Part shown: piece by piece, positions 36,821 through 47,169 of the stretch
Numbering within the stretch: position 1 is the stretch's first letter
How the letters are laid out: every line of letters starts with the position of its first letter
Assembly: GCA_016709545.1 (NCBI GenBank)
Contig: JADJMO010000016.1
Coordinates: 219,822 to 283,821 of the forward strand
Reading direction: 5' to 3'
Length of the DNA stretch: 64,000 nucleotides
Source of the DNA: Myxococcales bacterium
GTDB lineage: Bacteria > Myxococcota_A > Polyangia > Polyangiales > JADJMO01
Program-made: the position numbers and the translations under genes
The notes under the pieces: model-generated
Seen by the model: only the letters and a program-made list of their open reading frames with translations
The model's database searches: none
What the model was told of the DNA's origin: nothing

Positions 36821-39145
36821 TCAGCCCGCGCACTTCTTCTTGTACGGCTTCGACGTGTTGTCCGTCGTCTTGCACTCGTGCCAGGTGGTGGGCGCGTCGT
36901 CGGCGACCACCGCGTAGACCTGGATCGAGCCCGCGAGCCAGCCGGGCGGCGTCGCGGTCCAGCTGAAGTCGACGATCTCGGCGCCGCCGGGCGCGATCGG
37001 TCCCACCGTCTTGGCGGTGCCGATCTTCGTGCCCGAGCCGGGCGTGCCCTCGTAGAAGCTCACCGTGACGCCCGCCGGCATCGAGGCGAGGCCGATGTTC
37101 TTCACCGTGGCGCGCAGCGTGGCCGGCACGCTGCACGAGCCGTCGAGCTCCACGACCGCGTTGGGCGCGTCGAACAGGCCGCGCGGCTGCACGTTCTGCC
37201 GGAAGTCGTTGAGGCCCTTGGTCTTCCAGTTCGGCATCTCCTTGGCGGGGATCGTGCCGTCGTCGTTCACGTTGGTGACGTGGTAGCCGTGCTGGTTCCA
37301 GATGCGCCGGGTGCGCACCCAGCTGCCGCTCTTGCTGCCGAGCACGCGCAGGCCCGTGGGCCCGCTGCCCGCCGCGAGGCCGGCGCCGCAGCCCCACCAC
37401 ATGTCGTTCGCCACGAGGATGATCTCGGCCTGGTCGTCGCCGTCGACGTCGACCACGAGCGGGTACTCCCACAGCGTGCCGCTCGGGTTGCAGAGCGTGA
37501 GCAGCTCCTTGCCCGTGGGGCCCTCGTAGACGTGCAGGTTGCGCTCGTCGGCGTAGACCACCTCGGCCTTGCCGTCGCCGTCGAAGTCGAAGACCGAGCT
37601 ACCGGTCACGCGCGAGCTCGTGTCGGTGGTGACCTTGGCCCACTTGAGCTTGCCGGTCGCCCCCTCGAACACGTTGTACGAGTAGCCGCCGGCCATGCCG
37701 ATGTCGGGCTTGCCGTCGCCGTCGAAGTCCGCGACCGTGGGCGGGCCACCGCCGTGCAGCGTGCCGGTGAGCGGGTTGGTGGTGAACGGGCCCCAGAGGA
37801 GCTTGCCGTCGATGCCCCGGACCGCGCGGATCTGGTAGAGCGTCTGCTCGAGCGAGTGCACGACGACGATGTCCGGCTGCCCGTCGAGATCGAGGTCGGC
37901 GATGGCCACGTAGCCATCGGGGAACGGCGCCGCGAACTTGCTCGCGTCCCACAGCACCGAGAACGCGCCCGTGCCATCGTTCTTGTAGACGACGTTGCCG
38001 CCGACGATGTCGAGGTCGCCGTCGCCGTCGACGTCGTAGAGCTGGGAGTGGTCGGAGGTGGGCAGCGCGTAGGTCGTCGTGCGGCCCTGGAACACGATCT
38101 TCTTCGTCTTGTACGAGACCAGGGTGTAGCGCAGGAGGATCTCCGGCACGCCGTCGCCGTCGGTGTCGCCGAGCGCGGGTGCCGTGTAGGAGCAGTCGAT
38201 CTTCGGGTCGGCCGACTTCCACACGGCCTGGCCCGCCGCCGAGAACACGAGGAGCTGGTGGTCGGTGGCGCAGGTCACGGCCGCGGGGCCTGGGCTCGTC
38301 GCGTCGAGCTCCCCGAGCGGGATGGAAGCACCCGGCACCGTCCGCGCCGCGGCGTCCGTGGCGTCCCACAGGCGCTTGCCCTTGCCGGTCACCGCGCGGA
38401 GGATGCCGTCGGCGTTGTAGGCCGCGGCGGTGTACGAGTTGAAGACGATGGCGGGTGTGTCCTTCTCGTCGAACTTGCCGTCGCAGTTGTCGTCGGTGAG
38501 CGGACCGACGACCACCGAGGCCATGATCTGGTTGTAGCCGGGGGAGGGCGTGTCCTTGAACGGCCACGACCACTCGGTGATCGCGTCGAAGGTGCCGACG
38601 GGCGGGCGCCACTCGCAGGCCTCGACGCAGGGGCCCGCGTCGGCGCCGCCGTCGACGCCCGCGTCTCCGTCGGCGCAGGTGGGTGGGCGCGGCACGCAGC
38701 GACCGACGGGGCTCGGCGCCGCGTCGCCGCACGAGGGAGGAGGACCGGCGTCGCCGCCGGCGAGCGAGAGATCGCAGGTCTCGCCCTCGGCGCAGTCGTC
38801 GACGTTGCGACACGGCTTGCCAGGCGTGACGCACGCGCCCGCGTAGCAGACCTGCCCGGTGCCGCAGCACTTGCTGCCGCACGCGGCCGCCGCGGGCTCG
38901 CAGCACCCGCCGGCTGCGTTGCACAGGCCCGCCGTGCCGCAGGGCGTGCCGGGCGTGCAGCCCGTGCCGAAGTCGAACCCTCCGCCGTCGTCGATCGGTC
39001 CGGTGTCACCGGTCACGCCGGTGTCGACACCCCCATCGACGTCGATGTTCTCGCCGCCGCCACCGTCCCCTCCGCACGCGGGGATCACGAGCGCAGCGAG
39101 ACCGACGATGGCGAGGACCGGCGCGAGGGACGAAGCGAAGCGCAT
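36821..39145 (-). CDS. Surface lipoprotein with Cys-rich region, FG-GAP/VCBS repeats and CARDB domain
   Basis: A 774-aa precursor with signal and lipobox LAALVIPAC. Residues about 60-170 form a Cys-rich region (CTPGTPCGTAGLC, CCGTGQVCYAGAC, DDCAEGETC). Calcium-loop repeats follow: DTDGDGVPEILL, DVDGDGDLDIVGG, DLDLDGQPDIVVV, DFDGDGKPDIGM, DFDGDGKAEVVY and DVDGDDQAEIIL, building a propeller. The C terminus (ATVKNIGLASMPAGVTVSF) is a CARDB adhesion-like domain. It is probably an outer-surface adhesin or sensor. The frame is intact. Confidence 0.85.
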   Translation of the reverse strand: MRFASSLAPVLAIVGLAALVIPACGGDGGGGENIDVDGGVDTGVTGDTGPIDDGGGFDFGTGCTPGTPCGTAGLCNAAGGCCEPAAAACGSKCCGTGQVCYAGACVTPGKPCRNVDDCAEGETCDLSLAGGDAGPPPSCGDAAPSPVGRCVPRPPTCADGDAGVDGGADAGPCVEACEWRPPVGTFDAITEWSWPFKDTPSPGYNQIMASVVVGPLTDDNCDGKFDEKDTPAIVFNSYTAAAYNADGILRAVTGKGKRLWDATDAAARTVPGASIPLGELDATSPGPAAVTCATDHQLLVFSAAGQAVWKSADPKIDCSYTAPALGDTDGDGVPEILLRYTLVSYKTKKIVFQGRTTTYALPTSDHSQLYDVDGDGDLDIVGGNVVYKNDGTGAFSVLWDASKFAAPFPDGYVAIADLDLDGQPDIVVVHSLEQTLYQIRAVRGIDGKLLWGPFTTNPLTGTLHGGGPPTVADFDGDGKPDIGMAGGYSYNVFEGATGKLKWAKVTTDTSSRVTGSSVFDFDGDGKAEVVYADERNLHVYEGPTGKELLTLCNPSGTLWEYPLVVDVDGDDQAEIILVANDMWWGCGAGLAAGSGPTGLRVLGSKSGSWVRTRRIWNQHGYHVTNVNDDGTIPAKEMPNWKTKGLNDFRQNVQPRGLFDAPNAVVELDGSCSVPATLRATVKNIGLASMPAGVTVSFYEGTPGSGTKIGTAKTVGPIAPGGAEIVDFSWTATPPGWLAGSIQVYAVVADDAPTTWHECKTTDNTSKPYKKKCAG

Positions 39146-39233
39146 GCCTGAGGGATAGCAGGCGCCGTGCCGCCGTCCCGTACGAAAATTTCCGCACGAG
39201 GCCGCGTCTCGACCGTCACTTTCGCGTGACGTG

Positions 39234-40181
39234 TCACTCGCCGATGGCGTGCTCGGTCGCGACCACGCAGTTCCGCCCCTGCTCCTTGGCGCGGTACAGG
39301 CATCGATCGGCGAGCTCGAAGAGCTGCTGCGCGGTCGTCGCCTTGCTGGGCACGGCCGCGACCACGCCGAGGCTGATGGTCACGGGGATTGTCCGGCCCT
39401 GGTGCACGAAGGCGTGCCGCTCCACGGCGACCCGCAGGCGCTCGGCGCACGCCTGCGCGGGCACGACGCCGGTGTCGCGGAGCAGCACGGCGAACTCCTC
39501 GCCTCCCCACCGCGCGAGCAGGTCCTCCTTGCGGAGCGCGGCCGTCGTCACCTTGACCAGCGTCGCGAGGACGTAGTCCCCCGCCGCGTGCCCGAACCCG
39601 TCGTTGACCCGCTTGAAGTGGTCGCCGTCGAAGATCACGAGGGCGAGCGGGCGGCGATGCCGCGCGGCGAACGCGAGCTCCTTGCCCATCGCGTCGCCGA
39701 AGGCGCGCTTGTTGTGGGCTCCGGTGAGGCCATCGCGGGTGGCCTGCTCATAGAGGCGCCGCTGGATCGACTCCTGCAGCTCGTCGTGGAAGGCGAGCTT
39801 GAGGATGGTGGCGGTGCCGATCTCGATGCGGTCGCCGTCGCGGAGCGCGCGACGGCCGACGATGCGCTCGCCGTTCACGAAGGTGCCGTTGGTGGAGCCG
39901 AGGTCCTCGATCGCCACCTGGCCGCGCGCGTCGACCTCGAAGCGGGCGTGGCGTCGCGAGAGGCCCTCTTCGTCGAGCGAGAAGTCCACCTCCCCCCGGC
40001 CCACGACCGTCGCTCGCTCGATCTTGAAGGTGCGGCCGACGGAGTCACGCCCCCCTGCCACGAGCAGGAACGGACGCGCCACCGGGCGCAGCGCGCGGAC
40101 GTCGCCGAGCTCGGCCCGGCTCGCGACGAGGGTGCACTCGCCCTCGTCGTCGTCCTCGATGGGATCCAGTGCGGCAGCCAT
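39234..40181 (-). CDS. Diguanylate cyclase with N-terminal FHA domain
   Basis: A 315-aa cytoplasmic protein. The FHA domain covers about 45-130 (GRGEVDFSLDEEGLSRRHARF, DLGSTNGTFVNG), which reads phosphothreonine marks, so input from the Ser/Thr kinases is plausible. The GGDEF domain covers about 140-310 with metal-binding FDGDHFK at about 184-190, active site GGEEF at 226-230 and the inhibitory I-site RKED at 217-220, so it should make c-di-GMP with product feedback. A PilZ effector is encoded at 50.9 kb. The start ATG at 40181 has AGGAGG upstream. Confidence 0.93.
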   Translation of the reverse strand: MAAALDPIEDDDEGECTLVASRAELGDVRALRPVARPFLLVAGGRDSVGRTFKIERATVVGRGEVDFSLDEEGLSRRHARFEVDARGQVAIEDLGSTNGTFVNGERIVGRRALRDGDRIEIGTATILKLAFHDELQESIQRRLYEQATRDGLTGAHNKRAFGDAMGKELAFAARHRRPLALVIFDGDHFKRVNDGFGHAAGDYVLATLVKVTTAALRKEDLLARWGGEEFAVLLRDTGVVPAQACAERLRVAVERHAFVHQGRTIPVTISLGVVAAVPSKATTAQQLFELADRCLYRAKEQGRNCVVATEHAIGE

Positions 40182-40250
40182 CTCGCAGACCTCCTGTGGC
40201 AGAGGTACGGACCGCTCGGGCGCCGCTTTAGGACGCTTTCCCCGGCGAGG

Positions 40251-41417
<1,167 letters not shown>

Positions 41418-41427
41418 GGGGGGCTCC

Positions 41428-42174
41428 TCAGAGGGTGGCGAAGAAGTTGCGGATCCGCGCGGTGTGGTACTGCGCGAGGAACTGGTTCACGACGGGCAGC
41501 GCGCGCTCGACGGTGGCGGCGACCATGTCGGGCGGCAGGTCCGAGAGGCGCTCGGCGATGAGCTTGGTCTCGCGGTGGAACAGCGAGGCGATGGCCTCCT
41601 CGTAGAGGGCGAAGTCGCGCGAGGTGAACCCGAGCTCCGCGGTCATGCCGGCGCGTCGCAGCTCGGCGAACGCCTCGAGCATCCACACGTCGTCGCGCGC
41701 CACGAACGTGTGCCCCTCGTCGTCGGTGCGCACCGCGAGGAGGCCGATCTCGACGAAGCCGTCGAGGTCGTCACGCACGAGCCCGAGCGTCTCGAGCAGC
41801 GCCGTCGCGTCGACGATCTCCTTGGCCGCGGTGGAGTCGGCGAGGGCAGGGGTGAGGCGGGCCTGCACGTCGCGCAGGAGCGCGCGCTGGGCGGGGCTGA
41901 ACGAGTCGTCGCGGTGCTCGAGCATGGCGCGGATGGCCTTGAGCGGGAGGAATCTCTCGTGCTGCAGGCGGCGCACGAGCAGCACGCGCTCGACGTGCTC
42001 CTCGGCGTAGTAGGCCATGTTGCGGCCGGTCTTGTGGCCCTCGGGCACCAGCCCCTGCTGGATGTAGAAGTGGATCACCTGACGCGGCAGCCCGGTGCGC
42101 TCGCTCAGATCCTTCATCTTGTAGGGGAAGCGGCGACGGTCGAGCCCCGCCTCCTCCTGGGCCGCGATGTTCAC
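41428..42174 (-). CDS. MerR-family transcriptional regulator
   Basis: A 248-aa protein from GTG 42174, whose GTGA overlaps the reductase stop. The N-terminal winged helix-turn-helix YKMKDLSERTGLPRQVIHFYIQQGLVP with YAEEHVERVLLVRRLQ is typical of MerR. The C-terminal about 160 residues are a helical effector domain (ALLETLGLVRDDLDGFVEIGLL) with no metal-binding Cys cluster, so an organic ligand or a protein signal is more likely than a metal. It is located in the operon it may control. A dyad lies at the operon promoter (43384-43403). Confidence 0.88.
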   Translation of the reverse strand: MNIAAQEEAGLDRRRFPYKMKDLSERTGLPRQVIHFYIQQGLVPEGHKTGRNMAYYAEEHVERVLLVRRLQHERFLPLKAIRAMLEHRDDSFSPAQRALLRDVQARLTPALADSTAAKEIVDATALLETLGLVRDDLDGFVEIGLLAVRTDDEGHTFVARDDVWMLEAFAELRRAGMTAELGFTSRDFALYEEAIASLFHRETKLIAERLSDLPPDMVAATVERALPVVNQFLAQYHTARIRNFFATL

Positions 42175-43348
42175 GGGACCTCCACCGTGGTGGAGTTCGT
42201 GGCCCGCGAGACGCACCCGAGCACGAAGCCCTGCGCGCGCTCGGCCGCGGTGAGGCAGTTGGGCTCGTCCTCGACCACCTCGCCGGCGACCAGCTTGAGC
42301 TTGCAGGCGCCGCAGCCACCGAGGCCGCACGAGTAGGGCATGTTCACCCCCGCGCCGAGGCCAGCCTCGAGCAGGGTCTCGCCGGGCCGCGCGGTGACCT
42401 CGTGGGTGCGCCCCGCGATGCGGATGCTGATCGGCTGGGCGCGCGTCGGCAGCTTGCCCGTCGCCGAGCGCTGCGCCGGCGAGGAGAAGCGCTCTTCGTG
42501 GATCTTGGCGGCGGCGACGCCGAGGCCCTCTACGAGCGCCGCGCGGACGTCGACCATCATCGGCTCGGGGCCGCAGAGGAAGAAGGCATCGGCCTTGGTC
42601 ACGTCGAGCGCGCGGAGCTCTTGCTCGGCGACGGCGCGCTCGAGGCGCCCGCGACCCGCACGGCTCTTCGCCCGAGGCTCCTCGAGCACGTGACGGAGCA
42701 CGAAGCGATCGCCGTGCGTGGCCGCGAGGGTGGTGAGCGCCTGGCGGAACACGACGTCGTCTTCGCTGCGATTCCCGTAGACCAGCGTCACCCGCGACCC
42801 GGGCTCTCCCGCGAGCACGCTCGCCGCGATGGACATCATCGGCGTGATGCCGCTGCCGCCGGCGACGAGGACGAGGTGGCGGTGCGCGGTCGGATCCACG
42901 GTGACGCCGAAGCTCCCCGAGGGCCGAGCACCGCGAGTCGATCGCCTACCGCGGCGCGGTCGACGAGGTGGTTGCTCACGCGCCCGCCGGCCACGCGCTT
43001 GACCGTGACCGCGACGCGCGGCCCGCCCGGCATCGTGCAGATCGAGTACGCGCGCCGGAGCTCCACGCCCTCGATCGACACGAGCAGGCTCAGGAACTGG
43101 CCGGGGTGGAACGCGAACGCGCGACCGGTCTCGTCCTCGAGGTGGAGGGTGACCGCGTCGGGCGTCTCGCGGACGACCTCGACGATCCGCACCGGCCGCG
43201 ACACCAGGGTCTCCGGCGTGGCGCTGCTCGAGAGCGTATGGCCGTGACGGGCCAGGGGGCTGCGGCGACGGAACGTGGGGAGCGGCTCGCCGAACATCGT
43301 GTGGAGGATGGTTCGGAGGTCGCGGCGGAGGGTTTCGAAGGGGGCCAT
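42171..43348 (-). CDS. FAD/NAD(P)H ferredoxin reductase with C-terminal [2Fe-2S], frameshifted in this sequence
   Basis: From ATG 43348 (MAPFETLRRDLRTI) the FAD domain shows HPGQFLSLLV and RRAYSICTMPGG. The frame is lost after AVLGP near 42921, where one additional C in a CC(C) would restore GSFGVTVDPTAHRHLVLVAGGSGITPMM. The rest includes the NAD site, FFLCGPEPMM and the plant-type [2Fe-2S] motif CGLGGCGACKL with a last Cys in GFVLGC. Total about 392 aa. The domain order FAD-NAD-FeS is as in PaaE/hydroxylase reductases. It is the first gene of the reductase-MerR-diiron operon and its probable redox partner is the diiron protein. Confidence 0.86.
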
Positions 43349-43383
43349 CGCGTTCACGACCCAGAAGATGACGCTTCGTTCAT

Positions 43384-43403
43384 AAAGTGTCAAGCGACAC
43401 TTT
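43384..43403. promoter_or_regulatory. Dyad in divergent promoter of the reductase-MerR-diiron operon
   Basis: AAAGTGTC at 43384-43391 and GACACTTT at 43396-43403 are exact reverse complements with a four-base loop, in a locally AT-rich patch. On the minus strand the dyad contains TTGACA (a good -35 element, 43388-43393) about 40 bases before the reductase start. A MerR-type or other dimeric regulator binding here would control the minus operon and possibly the plus-strand small gene. Confidence 0.6.
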
Positions 43404-43452
43404 TCACTTTTTCGGGGTCGCCGACGAAAGGCGAAAGGGGCAAGCTCCCCCC

Positions 43453-43746
43453 GTGTCCGAAAGCGAAATCGACCGCCGCCTCGCCGAGCGCCGTGATCCC
43501 GACGCGCTCGCCAAGGAGGACGAGGAGCTACCGGTTGTCGCCCGCATGGTGGTGGAGATCCGCTCGGACGGCAGTCGCACGATCGCGCGCGGCGCCGCCG
43601 AGGACCAGACCACGGGCGAGAAGGTCGCGCTGCGCGTGGACGGCACGACGCCGCTGCAGCTCGCGCTCTCGTTGATGAAGACGATGACGCAGCTGCCGGG
43701 CATGGCGCTGTCCGCGGCGAGGGCCGCGCGCGCACTCAAGAAGTGA
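43453..43746 (+). CDS. Small hypothetical protein
   Basis: A 97-aa protein if started at GTG 43453; an earlier GTG at 43387 falls inside the dyad and is less likely. The N-terminal half is highly charged and predicted helical (SEIDRRLAERRDPDALAKEDEE). The second half contains a beta-rich stretch (MVVEIRSDGSRTIARG) and a hydrophobic amphipathic helix (LQLALSLMKTMTQLPGMAL). No family recognised. It is divergent from the reductase operon. Confidence 0.6.
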   Translation: MSESEIDRRLAERRDPDALAKEDEELPVVARMVVEIRSDGSRTIARGAAEDQTTGEKVALRVDGTTPLQLALSLMKTMTQLPGMALSAARAARALKK

Positions 43747-43768
43747 ACCTAGCCGGAGGCGAGCGCGC

Positions 43769-44428
43769 TCAGCTGCGCCCGTAGACCGGGATCGCGGCCC
43801 CGGACACGTCGCGCGCGGCGTCGGAGAGCAAGAACGCGATCACCTCGGCGAGCGAGGTGGGCGACACCCAGCGGCTCGCGTCGGCGTCGGGCATCGCTGC
43901 GCGGTTGGCCGGCGTGTCGAGGGTCGACGGCAACACCGTGTTCACGCGCACGCCCTGCTCCCGCACCTCGACCGCGACGGCCTCGGCGAGCGCGACGGCG
44001 GCCGCCTTCGAAGCGGCGTACGAGGCGGCGTTCGCGCTCGTGTCGGGGCGCACCGCGGCGCGCGACCCGATGACGACGATGCTCCCGCGCTTCTGCTCGA
44101 CGAGCCGTGGCAGCACGGCGCGCAGCGTGTGGTGCACGGTGTCGAGGTTGAGCGCCATCATCTTGCGATAGTCCTCCTCGGGGGCCGTGTGGTGCGGCGC
44201 GCCGCCGGCCCAGCCACCCGCGACGAGCACCGCACCGTCGAGCTCGGCGATCGACGCGATGGCGATCGCGAGCGAGGCCGGCGAGAGCAGATCGACCTGG
44301 ATGTCGGCGTCGCTGCCCGCGCGATCGAGGGTCACCACCTGGCGACCGATCGTGCGCAGGTGCGCCGCGAGCGCGCGACCGAGGGCACCTGCACCACCCG
44401 TGACGAGGACTGCACCTTGGTTCGACAT
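43769..44428 (-). CDS. Short-chain dehydrogenase/reductase
   Basis: A 219-aa SDR with the nucleotide loop TGGAGALGRAL, an Asp after the second strand (LDRAGS) suggesting NAD preference, catalytic Ser in VVIGSRAA, and YAASK for the Tyr/Lys pair. No substrate can be inferred. The gene is divergent from the double DsbA-fold protein, with 22 bases between starts, so the two may share a compact promoter region. Confidence 0.85.
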   Translation of the reverse strand: MSNQGAVLVTGGAGALGRALAAHLRTIGRQVVTLDRAGSDADIQVDLLSPASLAIAIASIAELDGAVLVAGGWAGGAPHHTAPEEDYRKMMALNLDTVHHTLRAVLPRLVEQKRGSIVVIGSRAAVRPDTSANAASYAASKAAAVALAEAVAVEVREQGVRVNTVLPSTLDTPANRAAMPDADASRWVSPTSLAEVIAFLLSDAARDVSGAAIPVYGRS

Positions 44429-44450
44429 CCAGGGACGCTATCATCTCGCG

Positions 44451-45656
44451 GTGCCCAAGGACCTCGCGATCTGGTTCGACTACTCCTGCCCCTACGCATA
44501 CCTCGCCTCGACGCAGGTGGAGGCGCTCGCCGCGCGCACCAGCGCTGAGCTCACGTGGGAGCCCATGTTGCTCGGCGGCGTCTTCCGGGCCAACGGTACG
44601 CCGCAGAACCTCTCCGAGGTGCTCGGCCCACAGAAGGCGCGGCACAACCTCGCCGACATGCACCGCTGGGCCGCGCGCTTCGGCGTGCCGCTCACGATGC
44701 CCGCGGGCCACCCTCGCCGCACGGTCGAGGCGCTCCGGGCCACGCTGGCGAGCGGGCTCGATCCGCGCGTGATCCACGCCTTCTTCCGCGCCTACTGGGT
44801 CGAGGGCCGCGACGTCGCGGATCGCTCCGTGGTCGGCGAGGTGCTCACGAGCGCTGGCCACGACGCGGCCACGCTGCTCGCGCGCATCGACGACCCGGCG
44901 ATCAAGGACGACCTCCGCGCGCGCACCGATCGCGCGATCGAGCTCGGGGTGTTCGGCGCGCCGACCTTCGTGGTGGGCGACGAGCTCCACTGGGGGCAGG
45001 ACCGCCTCGACTTCGTGGAGCGCGCGCTCGGCGGCACGCCACCCGCCGCTCCTGCACCCGAACCCACGCGCGTGCACACGCTCGACGCGTACTTCGACTT
45101 CAGCTCCCCGTTCGCCTACCTCGGCATGACCCAGGTCGAGGCCCTCGCGGCGCGCACGGGCGCGAAGCTCACCGCGCGGCCCATGCTGCTCGGCGCGGTG
45201 TTCAAGGACGTCGGCCAGGTCAACGTGCCGCTCGCCACGTTCTCGGCCGCCAAGCAGCGCCACGTCGCGCGCGACCTCGATCGCTGGGCGCAGCAGTGGG
45301 GCGTGCCCTACCGGTTCCCCACGCGCTTCCCCATGAGCACGGTCAAGGCCCTGCGGCTCTACCTCGCGCTCGACGCCGCGTATCAGGCACCGTTCCGCGA
45401 CGGCGTGTTCCGGGCTTACTGGGCCGAGGACCAGGACATCGCCTCCGACGAGGTGCTCGCCCGGCTCGTCCCGACCGGGGGAGAGGCTGCGCTCGCGCGC
45501 GCGCAGTCGCCGGAGATCAAGCAGGCCCTGTTCGACGCCACGCGCCACGCCGTCGAGCAGGGCGTGTTCGGCGCGCCCACGTTCGTGGTCGACGGCGCGG
45601 AGCTGTTCTGGGGACAGGATCGCCTGGCCCTCGTGGAGAGCGCGCTGCGCACGTGA
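44451..45656 (+). CDS. Double DsbA-fold protein (two fused HCCA-isomerase-like domains)
   Basis: A 401-aa cytoplasmic protein from GTG 44451. It contains two homologous about 195-residue halves: the first starts AIWFDYSCPYAYLASTQVEAL, the second DAYFDFSSPFAYLGMTQVEAL. Each has the Ser-containing thioredoxin-like active loop of 2-hydroxychromene-2-carboxylate isomerases (kappa-class GST fold), a PMLLG motif and GVFGAPTFVV near the end. The family isomerises aromatic degradation intermediates or acts on glutathione conjugates. The internal duplication in one chain is uncommon, since the usual enzyme is a dimer. Confidence 0.85.
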   Translation: MPKDLAIWFDYSCPYAYLASTQVEALAARTSAELTWEPMLLGGVFRANGTPQNLSEVLGPQKARHNLADMHRWAARFGVPLTMPAGHPRRTVEALRATLASGLDPRVIHAFFRAYWVEGRDVADRSVVGEVLTSAGHDAATLLARIDDPAIKDDLRARTDRAIELGVFGAPTFVVGDELHWGQDRLDFVERALGGTPPAAPAPEPTRVHTLDAYFDFSSPFAYLGMTQVEALAARTGAKLTARPMLLGAVFKDVGQVNVPLATFSAAKQRHVARDLDRWAQQWGVPYRFPTRFPMSTVKALRLYLALDAAYQAPFRDGVFRAYWAEDQDIASDEVLARLVPTGGEAALARAQSPEIKQALFDATRHAVEQGVFGAPTFVVDGAELFWGQDRLALVESALRT

Positions 45657-45657
45657 G

Positions 45658-46281
45658 CTACGGCTTGGGGATGCGGATGGTGCTGATCATGAAGCTCCCG
45701 CTGATCGCGTAGACGATCGACAGCGGGTGCAGGATCCACGGACCGAGGCTCAGGCGACCGAACCACAGGCTGTCGCCCACGCGATCGCGCGCGAAGGCCA
45801 CGGCGAACATGACCACGATCGCGAGGCTCGTCGGGATCGGCGTGCCCTCGTAGTACTTGACCTTGCCGGTCGCGTCCGCGAGGTCGGCCACGGTCGCGTT
45901 GTAGCGGGCGAGCCGGCTGATGCCGCACCCGACGAAGTAGAGGAGGATCACCGCGTCCCAGCCGCCGCGCAGGCCGAGGGTGAAGCCGAGGACTGCCGGC
46001 GCGACGCCGAACGAGACGACGTCGGCCAGGCTGTCGAGGTCTGCGCCGAGCGACGAGTGCTTGTGCCGCCACCGCGCGATGCTGCCGTCGAGGACGTCGC
46101 ACACGAGCGCGATGGGCAGGAGCCCGAGCGCCATCCAGAGGAACCGCCGGTCGTGGCCGTCGAGGTAGGCGAGGCAGCCGAAGATGGCGGCGGTGCCCGC
46201 GCTCGCGTTGCCCAGGGTGACGATGTCCGCCAGGGCGAAGGAGCGGATCATCGAGAACCGCGGTGGGCGCTCGTCCGCCAT
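45658..46281 (-). CDS. pssA: CDP-alcohol phosphatidyltransferase, PssA type
   Basis: A 207-aa integral membrane protein with six to seven helices. The CDP-alcohol motif DGSIARWRHKHSSLGADLDSLAD matches DG-x2-AR-x8-9-G-x3-D-x3-D, with all catalytic aspartates. Length and the N-terminal ADIVTLGNASAG fit CDP-diacylglycerol-serine O-phosphatidyltransferase (phosphatidylserine synthase of the PssA/Bacillus type). ATG at 46281 was chosen because the family starts near here; the longer open frame upstream is antisense to a plus-strand gene. It is convergent with the double DsbA-fold gene with one base between stops. Confidence 0.85.
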   Translation of the reverse strand: MADERPPRFSMIRSFALADIVTLGNASAGTAAIFGCLAYLDGHDRRFLWMALGLLPIALVCDVLDGSIARWRHKHSSLGADLDSLADVVSFGVAPAVLGFTLGLRGGWDAVILLYFVGCGISRLARYNATVADLADATGKVKYYEGTPIPTSLAIVVMFAVAFARDRVGDSLWFGRLSLGPWILHPLSIVYAISGSFMISTIRIPKP

Positions 46282-46343
46282 CGGGCTCCAGCATACACAA
46301 CAATCCGTGCCTTCCTCGACCGGACTTCGGTAGTCTTTTTCCC

Positions 46344-47123
46344 ATGCGTTCATCGCCGGTTTGGGGACCGCTGGTCGCACTCGGCCTCGGCGGCGCAGTC
46401 CTGACGCCACTCGTCCGCGCGGACGGCGCCAAGGAGGGAGCAGCCCCGGTCGCCTCGTCGGCGGGTTCGGACTCCGTGGCGCCCGTCGGATCGAGTGCTC
46501 CATCCGCCGCGACGCCACCGGTGGAGAGCGCCCCGTCGGCGGTGCCCGCGGCGAGCGCGACGGTGGCCAACGACAAGCCGCTCGAGGTCGAGCCGCCGAA
46601 GGGTGCCTGGTACGGCTACCAGAGCATCCTCGCGAGCTTCGCGGTCTCCGGCGTCACCCTCGCCGCCTACCGCAAGTTCGACGCCGACAAGCGCGTTCCG
46701 CTGCTCCTCTCCGCGATCACGCTGCAGATCGCCCTCACGCCGTGGATCCACCTCGGACACGGCAACCACCGCGTCGTCGGTCGGAGCCTCGCGCTCCAGG
46801 CCTCGCTCGTCGCGGGTGGCGCGTTGCTCGGTGCGTACGCCGTCCAGGGCCTCGCCGGTTGTCCCGGTCCGCAGTCGCCGTGCGACCGCCTCGATCAGGC
46901 CGACTTCGCCGCGCTCGGCGCCCTGATCGGGGCCATCGTCGCCCCGGCGGTCGACGCGGGGTGGCTCGCCTTCGAGCCGTCGACGGCGTCTCCGAAGGCC
47001 GTCGGGTCTCCGAAGACCACCGGGGTGGCGATCGCCCCGACTTTCTCGCTGGCGCGGCCGGCACACGGGACCGGTGGACCCTCGGTCACCGGTGGTGTCG
47101 TCGGGGTGGCCGGCCTCTTCTGA
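46344..47123 (+). CDS. Membrane protein of unknown function
   Basis: A 259-aa protein starting MRSSPVWGPLVALGLGG, a signal-anchor-like N terminus. It is followed by an about 60-residue Ala/Ser/Pro-rich stretch and four hydrophobic helices (SILASFAVSGVTLAAY, LLLSAITLQIALTPWIHL, LALQASLVAGGALLGAYAV, LGALIGAIVAPAVDAGW), with two Cys between the third and fourth. No family recognised. Confidence 0.7.
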   Translation: MRSSPVWGPLVALGLGGAVLTPLVRADGAKEGAAPVASSAGSDSVAPVGSSAPSAATPPVESAPSAVPAASATVANDKPLEVEPPKGAWYGYQSILASFAVSGVTLAAYRKFDADKRVPLLLSAITLQIALTPWIHLGHGNHRVVGRSLALQASLVAGGALLGAYAVQGLAGCPGPQSPCDRLDQADFAALGALIGAIVAPAVDAGWLAFEPSTASPKAVGSPKTTGVAIAPTFSLARPAHGTGGPSVTGGVVGVAGLF

Positions 47124-47169
47124 CGCTTCGGCGTGGTTTCGGACGCCTTTCTGGTGTAGGTAGGCCGAA

